Part shown: positions 1-5,086 of the stretch, in pieces
Numbering within the stretch: position 1 is the first letter of the stretch
How the letters are laid out: every line of letters begins with the position of its first letter
Assembly (NCBI GenBank): GCA_016202745.1
Contig: JACQOB010000141.1
Location: 1 to 11,919 of the forward strand
Length of the DNA stretch: 11,919 nucleotides
Direction: 5' to 3'
Source: Candidatus Aenigmatarchaeota archaeon
Lineage (GTDB): Archaea > Aenigmatarchaeota > Aenigmatarchaeia > QMZP01
Program-made: the position numbers and the translations under genes
Notes under the pieces: generated by a model
What the model saw: the letters and a program-made list of their open reading frames with translations, nothing else
Databases searched by the model: none
Told to the model about the DNA's origin: nothing

Positions 1-63
1 CTGGTGTATAACCACTACCTGAATGATCTTCCTGTGAAATGGTTAGAGAATAAGGCGTTTTGA
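1..63 (+). CDS. C-terminal end of an unidentified protein (partial)
   Basis: Frame 1 is open from the window edge to a TGA at 61-63 and encodes 20 residues ending in KWLENKAF. It is followed directly by the promoter of the next gene. The fragment is too short to assign to a family. It is AT-rich like the next gene, so the two may belong to the same compositional island. Reading it as a gene end rests only on the open frame and the position of the downstream promoter. Confidence 0.35.
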   Translation: MVYNHYLNDLPVKWLENKAF

Positions 64-88
64 ATAAGCTCCCAAAGCCGTGAATAAC

Positions 89-104
89 CGAAAGGTTTAT
101 AAAA
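89..104 (+). promoter_or_regulatory. BRE/TATA promoter of the 137-529 gene
   Basis: CGAAAGG followed by TTTATAAAA at 96-104 is a typical archaeal BRE plus TATA box. A start about 25 bases downstream of the box centre falls near 125, giving a leader of roughly 10 nt before the ATG at 137. The block AAAGGTTTATAA also precedes the PRC-barrel gene (5091-5100), and a variant lies in the divergent tRNA promoter (4741-4750). Confidence 0.65.
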
Positions 105-136
105 CTTGACTTAATACTATATGTAAGGTGGTTAAA

Positions 137-529
137 ATGCCAGAAACTTTACAACCGAGAAGATTAACATATGATGCTTCAAGTGATCCAGTTCCTGTGA
201 CTTTAATGGGGTTTCCAGTTGGGCAAATATTACCACTAAGATATTTGCAGTTACCTGATGAGAAACAAGTAGTATATCATGAGAGAATTATGAATATAGA
301 CCCTTACAATCCAGATATATTAGTTGCAGGAGTCTTGGTAGAAGAGAGCGGAAACAATTCAAGAAGAATAACTGTAGACGAAGTAGTTGATGAAATGCTT
401 AAACAAGCAGTATTAGATGGTTTAAGATTGAACCATGCTAATTTAAGTTATGTTGGTTTTGATCCTGTGGAGCATAATCTCATTAGTGAAGATTTAAGTC
501 GTAGGAGACAAAGTGGACAAAGTGTTTAG
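137..529 (+). CDS. AT-rich orphan hypothetical protein
   Basis: This encodes about 130 residues of unknown function. I chose ATG 137 over the in-frame GTG at 128 because GTG 128 lies inside the ribosome-binding sequence AAGGTGG (125-131), which sits about 5 bases before ATG 137. The protein is soluble-looking, with no signal peptide, membrane segment or metal motif. A central stretch (PYNPDILVAGVLVEE, then a helix around VDEVVDEMLKQAVLDG) suggests a small alpha/beta fold, and the C-terminus is basic and polar (SRRRQSGQ). Codon use is markedly AT-rich (many AGA, ATA, TTA) compared with the GC-richer genes from rtcA onward, which suggests recent acquisition or membership of a foreign or viral segment continuing upstream. 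It has its own promoter and is not in an operon with rtcA. I do not recognise the family. Confidence 0.7.
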   Translation: MPETLQPRRLTYDASSDPVPVTLMGFPVGQILPLRYLQLPDEKQVVYHERIMNIDPYNPDILVAGVLVEESGNNSRRITVDEVVDEMLKQAVLDGLRLNHANLSYVGFDPVEHNLISEDLSRRRQSGQSV

Positions 530-603
530 CGAATAGTTCATGCGCTTTATAGCCTATAATAGGACTACTGCGGAATTTTTATAAACCTGTGCCATCGCCG
601 GCA

Positions 604-611
604 TCAATATA
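604..611 (+). promoter_or_regulatory. Probable TATA box for rtcA (leaderless start)
   Basis: CAATATAA is centred about 28 bases before the rtcA ATG, which has no Shine-Dalgarno sequence in front of it, so a leaderless transcript is likely. A second TATA-like box (TTTTATAAA, 577-585) lies further upstream and could give a longer leader. An inverted repeat CGCCGG (596-601) / CCGGCG (615-620) flanks the proximal box and might be an operator. Confidence 0.45.
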
Positions 612-635
612 AGCCCGGCGCTGTTAAGAAGCCAT

Positions 636-1655
636 ATGGATACAATAGAGATAGACGGCTCCTACGGCTCTGGCGGCGGCCAGGTGATAAGGACAGCCGT
701 AGGCTTGTCAGCGGTCACGGGGAAGCCTTGCAGGATCACCAACATACGGGCAGGAAGGCCCAACCCGGGGCTTCAGGCGCAGCACCTTGAAAGCATAAAA
801 GCGGTTGCGCAGTTGTGTAACGCAAATGCTGAAAACCTTAGGATAGGCTCAAAGGAAATTGCCTTTGTCCCGGGAAGGCTTGAGCACAAGCCGCTCTCAA
901 TAGACATCGGGACAGCAGGCGCAATAACTCTTGTTTTGCAATCCCTCATGATACCAGCAGTCCATTCCGACAAGAAATTATCGTTCACAATAAAAGGCGG
1001 GACGCACGTGAAATGGTCGCCCTCCATTGATTATTTTGAGCACGTATTCTGCAAATACCTGGCCATGATGGGCATTGATGCCAAGGTGGAGGTTTTAAAA
1101 TACGGCTTTTACCCCAAGGGTGGGGGATGCGTGAAAGAGGAAATAGAACCTGGGGAATTAAAACCAATAAACCTGGCAGAAAGGGGAAATTATCTGAAGA
1201 CTGACATCTTCTCCACAGCCTCGCAGGACCTGAAAAATGCAAAAGTTGCTGAGAGGCAGGCAGATGGCGCAAGCAAAGCCCTGGACATAACCTACACAAC
1301 ACCGCGTTATGTTGATTCCCTTTCCACTGGCTCGGCTGTCCACCTGCATTCACATTATGAGAACTGCATACTGGGATCTGATTATCCTGGGGAAAGGGGA
1401 CTTAAAGCTGAGCAGGTAGGCGAAAACTGCGCACTGCAAATGAAAAAGCAGATGGAATCCGGAGCATGTTTAGACGAGTGGATGGCCGACCAGATTTTGC
1501 CTTACATGGCCCTGGCTCCGCCTTCCTCTGTTTCCGTTGCCGCTGTTACAGACCATGTTAAAACCAATGTCTGGGTTATAGAGAAATTCCTTCCTGTAAA
1601 ATTCCACATAGATGATAAAGCAGCGCCAATTACAATATCATGCCGGAAAGGATGA
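636..1655 (+). CDS. rtcA: RNA 3'-terminal phosphate cyclase
   Basis: The protein has 339 residues, the usual length of RtcA. The family converts an RNA 3'-phosphate to a 2',3'-cyclic phosphate using ATP, through an enzyme-histidine-AMP intermediate. Visible signatures are the N-terminal IDGSYGSGGGQVIRTAVGLS, then IRAGRPNPGLQAQHLESI, and GTAGAITLVLQSL around residues 91-103. The C-terminal DHVKTNVWVIEKFLPVKF contains His307, which matches the adenylated histidine of E. coli RtcA (His309). The usual EHLADQ motif reads EWMADQ here (Trp282), an atypical change outside the nucleophile. The 3' end overlaps the convergent DUF1624 gene by 26 bp. No RtcB ligase is in the window. The neighbouring intron-rich tRNA genes make a role in RNA-end metabolism attractive, but that link is inference. 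Confidence 0.93.
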   Translation: MDTIEIDGSYGSGGGQVIRTAVGLSAVTGKPCRITNIRAGRPNPGLQAQHLESIKAVAQLCNANAENLRIGSKEIAFVPGRLEHKPLSIDIGTAGAITLVLQSLMIPAVHSDKKLSFTIKGGTHVKWSPSIDYFEHVFCKYLAMMGIDAKVEVLKYGFYPKGGGCVKEEIEPGELKPINLAERGNYLKTDIFSTASQDLKNAKVAERQADGASKALDITYTTPRYVDSLSTGSAVHLHSHYENCILGSDYPGERGLKAEQVGENCALQMKKQMESGACLDEWMADQILPYMALAPPSSVSVAAVTDHVKTNVWVIEKFLPVKFHIDDKAAPITISCRKG

Positions 1656-2352
1656 GCCCGACGATCACCGGCTGGTGCGCCAGGTAGATGAATAGCGAAT
1701 GCCTTCCAAGAAAGGCCAGCGGTTTAACGATAACATTGCCGGAAAAATCGCCCAGGCTGAAGCTCCTTTTCCCTCCACTGTACAAAACGCTGCCCAAGGA
1801 AATGCCAAGCAGGAACAGGCCGTACCAGGGGAAAACCGGCTCATGGTCGAAGCTCGAGAATCCCCCTGGCTTCAGGCCAAGCCAGAGGAGCAGATGCGAA
1901 TCAATAGTCATTGTGCCCAGATACAGGCCCATTATGATTATGGCAATACCCAGCGCAAATGCCGTGACGGCCTTCCTCCCCAGGAAAGGATAGGAAATGA
2001 CTATGGAAAAGCCGATCAGGTGCAGTATGCCGAACCATATAATGTTTTGCGGGAACAGGATAAACGTGACTGCGGTAATGGCCAGGCCAAGGGAGAATAT
2101 CCTCAGCCCCCTGAAAAGGTATTTCTTATAAGCCTTCCTCCTCAGCCTGGAATAGCTCAGGGCCAGGGAAACACCGGCAATGAATATGAACGAGGCCGCT
2201 GTGGCGCGCGCAAAATAGAGCCAGAAACCGGAGTATATGTCAATGCCCCAGTCGCGGAAGTAGGCAAGGTCAAGGGCGAGGTTGGAGATGACCATCATTA
2301 TTATGGCAATCCCCCTCGCGGCATCAATCTCCCAGAGCCTCTTCGTTTTCAT
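1630..2352 (-). CDS. DUF1624/HGSNAT-like membrane protein
   Basis: A 240-residue integral membrane protein with about seven hydrophobic segments. It opens with RLWEIDAARGIAIIMMVISN, the hallmark of the DUF1624 family (related to heparan-alpha-glucosaminide N-acetyltransferase and YeiB-like acyltransferases). It ends with GRHSLFIYLAHQPV, the typical C-terminal motif of these transmembrane acyltransferases. The family context suggests acyl transfer to a sugar or envelope component, but no substrate can be read from the sequence. It is the last gene of a minus-strand operon, 25 bp after the SET gene, and its 3' end overlaps rtcA. The start at 2352 puts the conserved motif at residue 5, as expected. 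Confidence 0.8.
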   Translation of the reverse strand: MKTKRLWEIDAARGIAIIMMVISNLALDLAYFRDWGIDIYSGFWLYFARATAASFIFIAGVSLALSYSRLRRKAYKKYLFRGLRIFSLGLAITAVTFILFPQNIIWFGILHLIGFSIVISYPFLGRKAVTAFALGIAIIIMGLYLGTMTIDSHLLLWLGLKPGGFSSFDHEPVFPWYGLFLLGISLGSVLYSGGKRSFSLGDFSGNVIVKPLAFLGRHSLFIYLAHQPVIVGLILSGMIL

Positions 2353-2377
2353 GCATCCTCTCTCCTTAAGCCATAAT

Positions 2378-2899
2378 CTATCTCATGGTCTTGATTTTCT
2401 TCTTAAGGTAAGGCGAGAAGTATTTGCCGTATTTTTTCCTTATTGCAGGCATTTTCCAGTCATCAGGCCTTATTATTTTCCTGCAGTTTCTGGAGCCGCA
2501 GTTGCATTTGAACGGCTCAAAATGCGATTCAAAAAACGCGTAATCGGCACATATCTCCTTTCCAGGTTTTATTTCACGTATAGCGACTGTTATAATAGAA
2601 TCTATGAAGCCACGATTAGGATTGCATGAATGATTGAACACACCCCCTTTTTTAAGCTCATCTCTATTTGCTGGGCACATGAAAAAGTTATCGTCTATCT
2701 GATTGCCGATATGTCCACACTTTTTACGGTATTTATTTATTTCTGATTTCGGGACTATTATGCCTCCATGCACAGAAACTATGTCCCCCTTGCGTATTGG
2801 TTTAACGGCAATGACACCCAAGCCGTGTATCTTTGACTTTGCCGGCTTTGCCTTTGGAGTCAGCCACCTGTGGCCCCATGTTTTGTGCAAATCTGCCAT
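2378..2899 (-). CDS. SET-domain protein (putative lysine methyltransferase) 1
   Basis: A compact 173-residue SET protein. It shows GLGVIAVKPIRKGDIV (26-41), the SET core NHSCNPN (89-95), IKPGKEICADYAFF (110-123), and a post-SET cluster with Cys132, Cys134 and Cys139 (CNCGSRNC) that together with the NHSC cysteine would bind zinc. SET enzymes transfer a methyl group from S-adenosylmethionine to protein lysines; an archaeal example from Methanosarcina methylates the chromatin protein MC1-alpha. The N-terminus and the basic C-terminus (RKKYGKYFSPYLKKKIKTMR) could bind nucleic acid or a partner. It lies between the HAD and DUF1624 genes with gaps of 22 and 25 bp. By eye it is more AT-rich than both neighbours, which hints at separate acquisition. 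The substrate is unknown. Confidence 0.87.
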   Translation of the reverse strand: MADLHKTWGHRWLTPKAKPAKSKIHGLGVIAVKPIRKGDIVSVHGGIIVPKSEINKYRKKCGHIGNQIDDNFFMCPANRDELKKGGVFNHSCNPNRGFIDSIITVAIREIKPGKEICADYAFFESHFEPFKCNCGSRNCRKIIRPDDWKMPAIRKKYGKYFSPYLKKKIKTMR

Positions 2900-2921
2900 T
2901 GGTAATACTTTGCTGTTTGTT

Positions 2922-3530
2922 TTAAATCTTAACGCCCAGCTTTTTCAAGGCCCTCTTAACCTGCTGGACAGAATCAAACTTTATGGTCTTTATCCCGAGC
3001 TCCGCGGCAGGCGGCAGGTTCTGCTCCAGGTTGTCTATGAAGACGCACTCATCAGGTTCCAGCTTGAACTCCCTGAGAAGATGGTGGTATATCTCCTGCT
3101 CCGGCTTCACCATCCCAACCTCGAATGAGAGGACGACGTCATCAAAAGCCTTGTACACTCCCATATCCCCAATGAATTTGGCGGAATCGCTGCCCACGTT
3201 GGTCAGCGCGAACACTTCATAGTGCTTCTTCAGGGCCTCCACAATCTTCATGACCTCCGGATCAATCTCAAACACGTTTTTCCACATGGTCCGCACCTGG
3301 CGTATTATTGCACTGCCAATGCCGCTGTCCCTCTCAAGCCTTTTCCATATGTCGGCTTCGGCGAGCTTGCCTTTGTAGCATTCGCGCCACTCTGGGTTTT
3401 CTATAAGCTCCCTCTGCAGGCGTGAAGACGGTATCCTGCTTTGCTTTACATATTTCCTGAAGAACTTGTTCCAGTCAGTCCTGACTACGACACCGCCTAT
3501 GTCAAAAATTATTGCCCTTATGGAAGACAT
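2922..3530 (-). CDS. HAD-superfamily hydrolase (YihX-like subfamily IA)
   Basis: 202 residues. Motif I is IIFDIGGVV with nucleophile Asp10; the usual second Asp (position 12) is Gly, as in many YihX/haloacid-dehalogenase-like members. Motif II is ALTN (Thr110), motif III the lysine of VKPEQEIY (Lys142), and motif IV FIDN (Asp166). The region between motifs I and II is a helical cap of C1 type. Family members are phosphatases of small phosphorylated metabolites or dehalogenases; losing the second Asp makes classical phosphatase activity less certain, though YihX-type proteins keep it. The start codon overlaps the end of the metallophosphoesterase gene by 13 bp, so the two are surely co-transcribed and probably translationally coupled. 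Confidence 0.88.
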   Translation of the reverse strand: MSSIRAIIFDIGGVVVRTDWNKFFRKYVKQSRIPSSRLQRELIENPEWRECYKGKLAEADIWKRLERDSGIGSAIIRQVRTMWKNVFEIDPEVMKIVEALKKHYEVFALTNVGSDSAKFIGDMGVYKAFDDVVLSFEVGMVKPEQEIYHHLLREFKLEPDECVFIDNLEQNLPPAAELGIKTIKFDSVQQVKRALKKLGVKI

Positions 3531-4252
3531 TTTATACTATTAGGGTCGTCCAAGTTTATAAGAACCATCCTTGCGTTTCCCGGGTTCACTGCAACTGTTT
3601 TCCCTATCTTCTGGGTGAAGGTGCCAGTGAGCTCGAATGACTCATGTATGTGACCGTGCAGGCTCATGCGCGGCTGCACCTTCTCTATGAACTCACGGAT
3701 ACTCCTGCTGCCGACATGCCTCATGCCATAGTAGAAATCAAGCCTGGTCTTATGGGGGGGAACGTGTGTCACAAGGATTACATCGTCCCCATTCAGCTTC
3801 CCCTTCAGCCTTTGCAGGTCCTTCCTTATTTCCGCCTCTGATTTCACCCAGTCCTTTATCGGGTAGGGCCCTGGGTTGACGCATGAATAGCCGATCATGT
3901 GCAGGCTTCCCACCTTGTGCACCCTGTTGTGCATTACCTTAAGGACGCCTTTCTTCTCAGCAGCCTTCAGCACGTCCATGTTGACTATGAAGTCGTCGTT
4001 GCCCATCATTATGTAGATGTCAATGCCCTTGTGCTTCTTCCTGAAGCCGGCGAAAAGCGGCAGCATCTCGTATTCCAGGTAAAGCCTCTGCTCTGACGCG
4101 TCAAACACGAGCAGGCTGGTGGGCAGTATGTCCCCGCCTATCACAACCGCCTTGACCTTCTTCTTCGCCGCCGTTTCAAGCAGCTTCCTGTAAAAGTCGA
4201 GGTCGCCGTGCACGTCCGTGGCGTACAGGATGGTGTTCTCTCTTTCAGGCAT
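3518..4252 (-). CDS. Calcineurin-like metallophosphoesterase
   Basis: 244 residues with every metallophosphoesterase signature in order: TDVHGD (Asp13, His15), GGD (Asp41), GNDD (Asn85, Asp86, variant of GNHD), THVPPH (His163) and HGHIH (His201, His203). These ligands bind two metal ions and hydrolyse phosphomono- or phosphodiesters. Archaeal relatives of this size are mostly uncharacterised, so the substrate cannot be named. It is the first gene of the minus-strand operon, with a TATA box just upstream, and it overlaps the HAD gene. The pairing of two hydrolase families suggests a phosphate-ester clearing step, which is inference. Confidence 0.9.
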   Translation of the reverse strand: MPERENTILYATDVHGDLDFYRKLLETAAKKKVKAVVIGGDILPTSLLVFDASEQRLYLEYEMLPLFAGFRKKHKGIDIYIMMGNDDFIVNMDVLKAAEKKGVLKVMHNRVHKVGSLHMIGYSCVNPGPYPIKDWVKSEAEIRKDLQRLKGKLNGDDVILVTHVPPHKTRLDFYYGMRHVGSRSIREFIEKVQPRMSLHGHIHESFELTGTFTQKIGKTVAVNPGNARMVLINLDDPNSIKCLP

Positions 4253-4278
4253 AAGATTCCATTAATTGGAGTTAGGCT

Positions 4279-4292
4279 TAAAAATATATAAC
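4279..4292 (-). promoter_or_regulatory. TATA box of the metallophosphoesterase operon
   Basis: On the minus strand the sequence reads GTTATATATTTTTA, 27-40 bases before the ATG at 4252. No other promoter-like sequence occurs inside the four-gene block below it. The box sits directly past the 3' end of tRNA-Ala (4299). Confidence 0.55.
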
Positions 4293-4312
4293 TGTGAATG
4301 GACCGGTCGGGA

Positions 4313-4391
4313 GACTCACAGAAGCCGACTGTTATGCAGGGCTGCTTGGTTATATTGTCTCAAGCAGCAATCTGCTTTGTCGGCAAACTGT
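4313..4391 (-). other. 79-nt T-loop intron in tRNA-Ala, position 59/60
   Basis: The T-loop TTCAAA|T is interrupted. BHB: the outer helix is the T-stem, the central helix is TTCA with TGAG, bulges are AA|A and TC|T, and the inner helix CAG/CTG is followed by GCCGAC/GTCGGC. A block at 4373-4356 resembles the start of the tRNA-Gly T-loop intron. Confidence 0.85.
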
Positions 4392-4417
4392 TTTGAACCC
4401 GAGGCCTCCACCATGCC

Positions 4418-4437
4418 TTCACCGAACATCATGTTCT
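4418..4437 (-). other. 20-nt intron in tRNA-Ala, position 33/34
   Basis: The intron AGAACATGATGTTCGGTGAA splits the anticodon loop after U33. BHB: exon CACC (28-31) pairs with intron GGTG, with bulges TT|A and AA|G; the inner helix is GAAC/GTTC, and G26-C36 plus C27-G35 can form the outer helix. Confidence 0.85.
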
Positions 4438-4469
4438 AAGGTGGCGATCTACCGCTGATCTACCGGCCC

Positions 4470-4556
4470 AAACCTTTTTCCAAAAGGTTTGATCGAAAAG
4501 GGAGGCGTTCCAGACTGCCGGACTTGTCTTCTCGCTTCGCTCCGGTTACGCCTTCC
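4470..4556 (+). repeat. Structured repeat element, copy A
   Basis: This copy fills nearly the whole 91-bp spacer between tRNA-Ala and tRNA-Gly. On the plus strand it reads: a perfect 9-bp hairpin (4470-4478 / 4482-4490, loop TCC), AAAAGGGAGGC (4496-4506), an inner stem CCGGA/TCCGG (4518-4522 / 4541-4545), then TTACGCCTTCC (4546-4556), whose ACGCC and TCC pair back to GGAGGCGT. Copy B lies in the tRNA-Ser(UGA) T-loop intron (8993-8924, minus) with the same order of parts and a hairpin of different sequence that keeps its pairing. Relative to the flanking tRNA genes, copy A is antisense. Its role is unknown. Confidence 0.7.
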
Positions 4557-4574
4557 TTTATGCGCCAGGCGGGA

Positions 4575-4654
4575 GTTTCGCAAGGCCGGCTAGACTAAAC
4601 CGCTGACTTGCTCCGATTGAGGCAAGCCAGACAACTGTCTCAAGCCGGCAATCT
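4575..4654 (-). other. 80-nt T-loop intron in tRNA-Gly, position 59/60
   Basis: The T-loop TTCGAT|T is split. BHB: TTCG (54-57) with CGAA, bulges AT|A and AC|T, outer helix the T-stem. GCCGGC (4649-4644) can pair with GCCGGC (4590-4585) to close the intron body. The intron begins with AGATTGCCGGCTTGAGACA, nearly shared with the tRNA-Ala T-loop intron. Confidence 0.85.
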
Positions 4655-4675
4655 ATCGAACCCGCATTCCAGGCT

Positions 4676-4687
4676 AGTTCCTTATAT
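4676..4687 (-). other. 12-nt anticodon-loop intron in tRNA-Gly, position 37/38
   Basis: Intron ATATAAGGAACT at the canonical site. Exon TTCC (32-35) pairs with intron GGAA, bulges CA|A and CT|A, outer helix the anticodon stem. The intron loop is only five bases, so there is no inner helix. Confidence 0.85.
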
Positions 4688-4704
4688 TGGGAAGCCCGTG
4701 TCCT

Positions 4705-4717
4705 CTAGCGTCATGAT
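4705..4717 (-). other. 13-nt D-loop intron in tRNA-Gly, position 20/21
   Basis: Intron ATCATGACGCTAG. BHB: exon AGTG (14-18) pairs with intron CGCT (one U-G), bulges GT|A and AG|A, and the D-stem is the outer helix. The inner part (TCATGA) is too short for a real stem, so this is a minimal intron. Confidence 0.8.
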
Positions 4718-4736
4718 ACCACTAGACTACTAGCGC

Positions 4737-4780
4737 ATCTAAAGGTTTAATTCTTATTAAGCGTTAATAAATTAACTTGC
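4737..4780. promoter_or_regulatory. Divergent promoter between tRNA-Gly and tRNA-Val
   Basis: Only 44 bp separate the 5' ends of tRNA-Gly (minus) and tRNA-Val (plus). The stretch is very AT-rich. On plus it holds AAAGGTTTAATTC (4741-4753), a BRE/TATA-like block about 31 bases before tRNA-Val. On minus, TTAATAAG- and TTTATTAACG-like boxes are spaced for tRNA-Gly. It must drive both tRNA units. Confidence 0.6.
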
Positions 4781-4902
4781 GGGCCGGTGGTCTAGCGGCT
4801 AAAGCCTAGCCGCCTTGTCGCAATGGGCGAAGGGCGGCAACTTACACAGATGACGCTGCCCTTACAAGGCAGAAACCGTAGGTTCGATTCCTACCCGGCC
4901 CA
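4781..4902 (+). tRNA. tRNA-Val (UAC) with a D-arm intron
   Basis: Acceptor GGGCCGG (4781-4787) pairs with CCGGCCC (4895-4901); A73 is 4902. T-stem GTAGG/CCTAC with loop TTCGATT. Anticodon stem CTGCC/GGCAG (4856-4860 / 4868-4872) with loop CTTACAA gives UAC (4862-4864 read as 34-36 within the loop at 4861-4867). The D-stem needs GTC (4790-4792) to pair with GAC (4852-4854), so about 49 nt between the D-loop and D-stem 3' strand must be removed. The resulting 73-nt tRNA has standard features. This intron lacks a clear BHB, so its exact ends are uncertain. Confidence 0.85.
4802..4850 (+). other. About 49-nt D-arm intron in tRNA-Val (ends approximate)
   Basis: Required to bring GTC and GAC of the D-stem together. 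The junction can slide by a base or two (around positions 20a-23) because A4801 matches A4850. The interior forms GCCGCC (4809-4814) / GGCGGC (4833-4838) with TCGC/GCGA inside. No four-base BHB central helix could be found at any junction consistent with the mature tRNA. A perfect 7-bp hairpin GCGGCTA/TAGCCGC (4795-4801 / 4807-4813) competes with these structures. Confidence 0.65.
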
Positions 4903-4914
4903 TTGTTTCGGCTC

Positions 4915-4922
4915 AATATAAA
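4915..4922 (+). promoter_or_regulatory. TATA box of tRNA-Ser(GCU)
   Basis: AATATAAA is centred about 31 bases before the first base of tRNA-Ser(GCU), in the short AT-rich gap after tRNA-Val. Confidence 0.5.
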
Positions 4923-4948
4923 TCATATAATAGAAGTAATAACAACAA

Positions 4949-5081
4949 GCTGGGGTGGCCGAGCGGTCTAAGGCGCAGATCGAGATGCCTGCCGCTGATG
5001 TTATCAGCGGACCTGGTATGAGCGCAGGTTTGCTAAACCTGTATGCGAAAGCATGCGAGGGTTCGAATCCCTTCCCCAGCG
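4949..5081 (+). tRNA. tRNA-Ser (GCU) with one intron
   Basis: Acceptor GCTGGGG (4949-4955) pairs with CCCCAGC (5074-5080); G73 (5081) is the serine-type discriminator. D-stem GCCG/AGGC, anticodon stem CAGGT/ACCTG with loop TTGCTAA (anticodon GCU at 5032-5034). The long class-II variable arm is ATGC-GAAA-GCAT (in 5042-5056), and the T-stem is GAGGG/CCCTT with loop TTCGAAT. Removing a 49-nt intron from the 5' strand of the anticodon stem leaves 84 nt. Confidence 0.93.
4979..5027 (+). other. 49-nt intron in tRNA-Ser(GCU), position 29/30
   Basis: GCGCAG is repeated at 4973-4978 and 5022-5027, so sequence alone leaves the junction ambiguous, but BHB pairing fixes it. Central helix GCGC (4973-4976) with GCGC (5022-5025), bulges AG|A and AG|G, outer helix AAG/TTT, inner helix TCG/TGA. 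The body is an 8-bp hairpin CCGCTGAT/ATCAGCGG (4992-4999 / 5003-5010). Confidence 0.87.
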
Positions 5082-5086
5082 TCTGT

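Larger units (their letters stand above)
4299..4469 (-). tRNA. tRNA-Ala (GGC) with two introns
   Basis: The 5' acceptor strand GGGCCGG (4469-4463) pairs with CCGGTCC (4306-4300), giving the G3-U70 wobble pair that identifies alanine tRNA, and the discriminator is A73 (4299). The D-stem GATC/GATC is perfect (4460-4457 / 4449-4446). The anticodon stem is CCACC/GGTGG with GGC at 4417-4415, and the T-stem is TCGGG/CCCGA. Two introns (20 and 79 nt) must be removed to give a 72-nt tRNA, and both show canonical BHB pairing. No TATA box precedes it, so it is probably processed from a transcript starting at tRNA-Gly. The CCA end is not encoded. Confidence 0.9.
4561..4736 (-). tRNA. tRNA-Gly (CCC) with three introns
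   Basis: Acceptor GCGCTAG (4736-4730) pairs with CTGGCGC (4568-4562), including one U-G pair; the discriminator is A73 (4561). D-stem GTCT/GGAC, anticodon stem CGGGC/GCCTG with loop TTCCCAA (anticodon CCC at 4691-4689), T-stem GCGGG/CCCGC. Three introns of 13, 12 and 80 nt sit in the D-loop, anticodon loop and T-loop, and each has four-base BHB central pairing. Removing them leaves a 71-nt tRNA. The gene has more intron sequence (105 nt) than mature sequence. It lies upstream of tRNA-Ala on the same strand and probably shares its transcript. Confidence 0.9.

Noticed and set aside
596..620. Hairpin CGCCGG/CCGGCG upstream of rtcA as a riboswitch or leader element
   Set aside because: It overlaps the likely TATA box and would not be fully transcribed from it; a simple inverted repeat is too little to call a riboswitch.
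1555..1600. Idea that rtcA is inactive because the EHLADQ histidine is missing
   Set aside because: The nucleophile equivalent to E. coli His309 is the histidine of DHVKTN (His307), which is present.
1699..2376. Long plus-strand frame (225 codons) opposite the DUF1624 gene
   Set aside because: It is the complement of a clear membrane protein, has low-complexity polar content and no homology signature.
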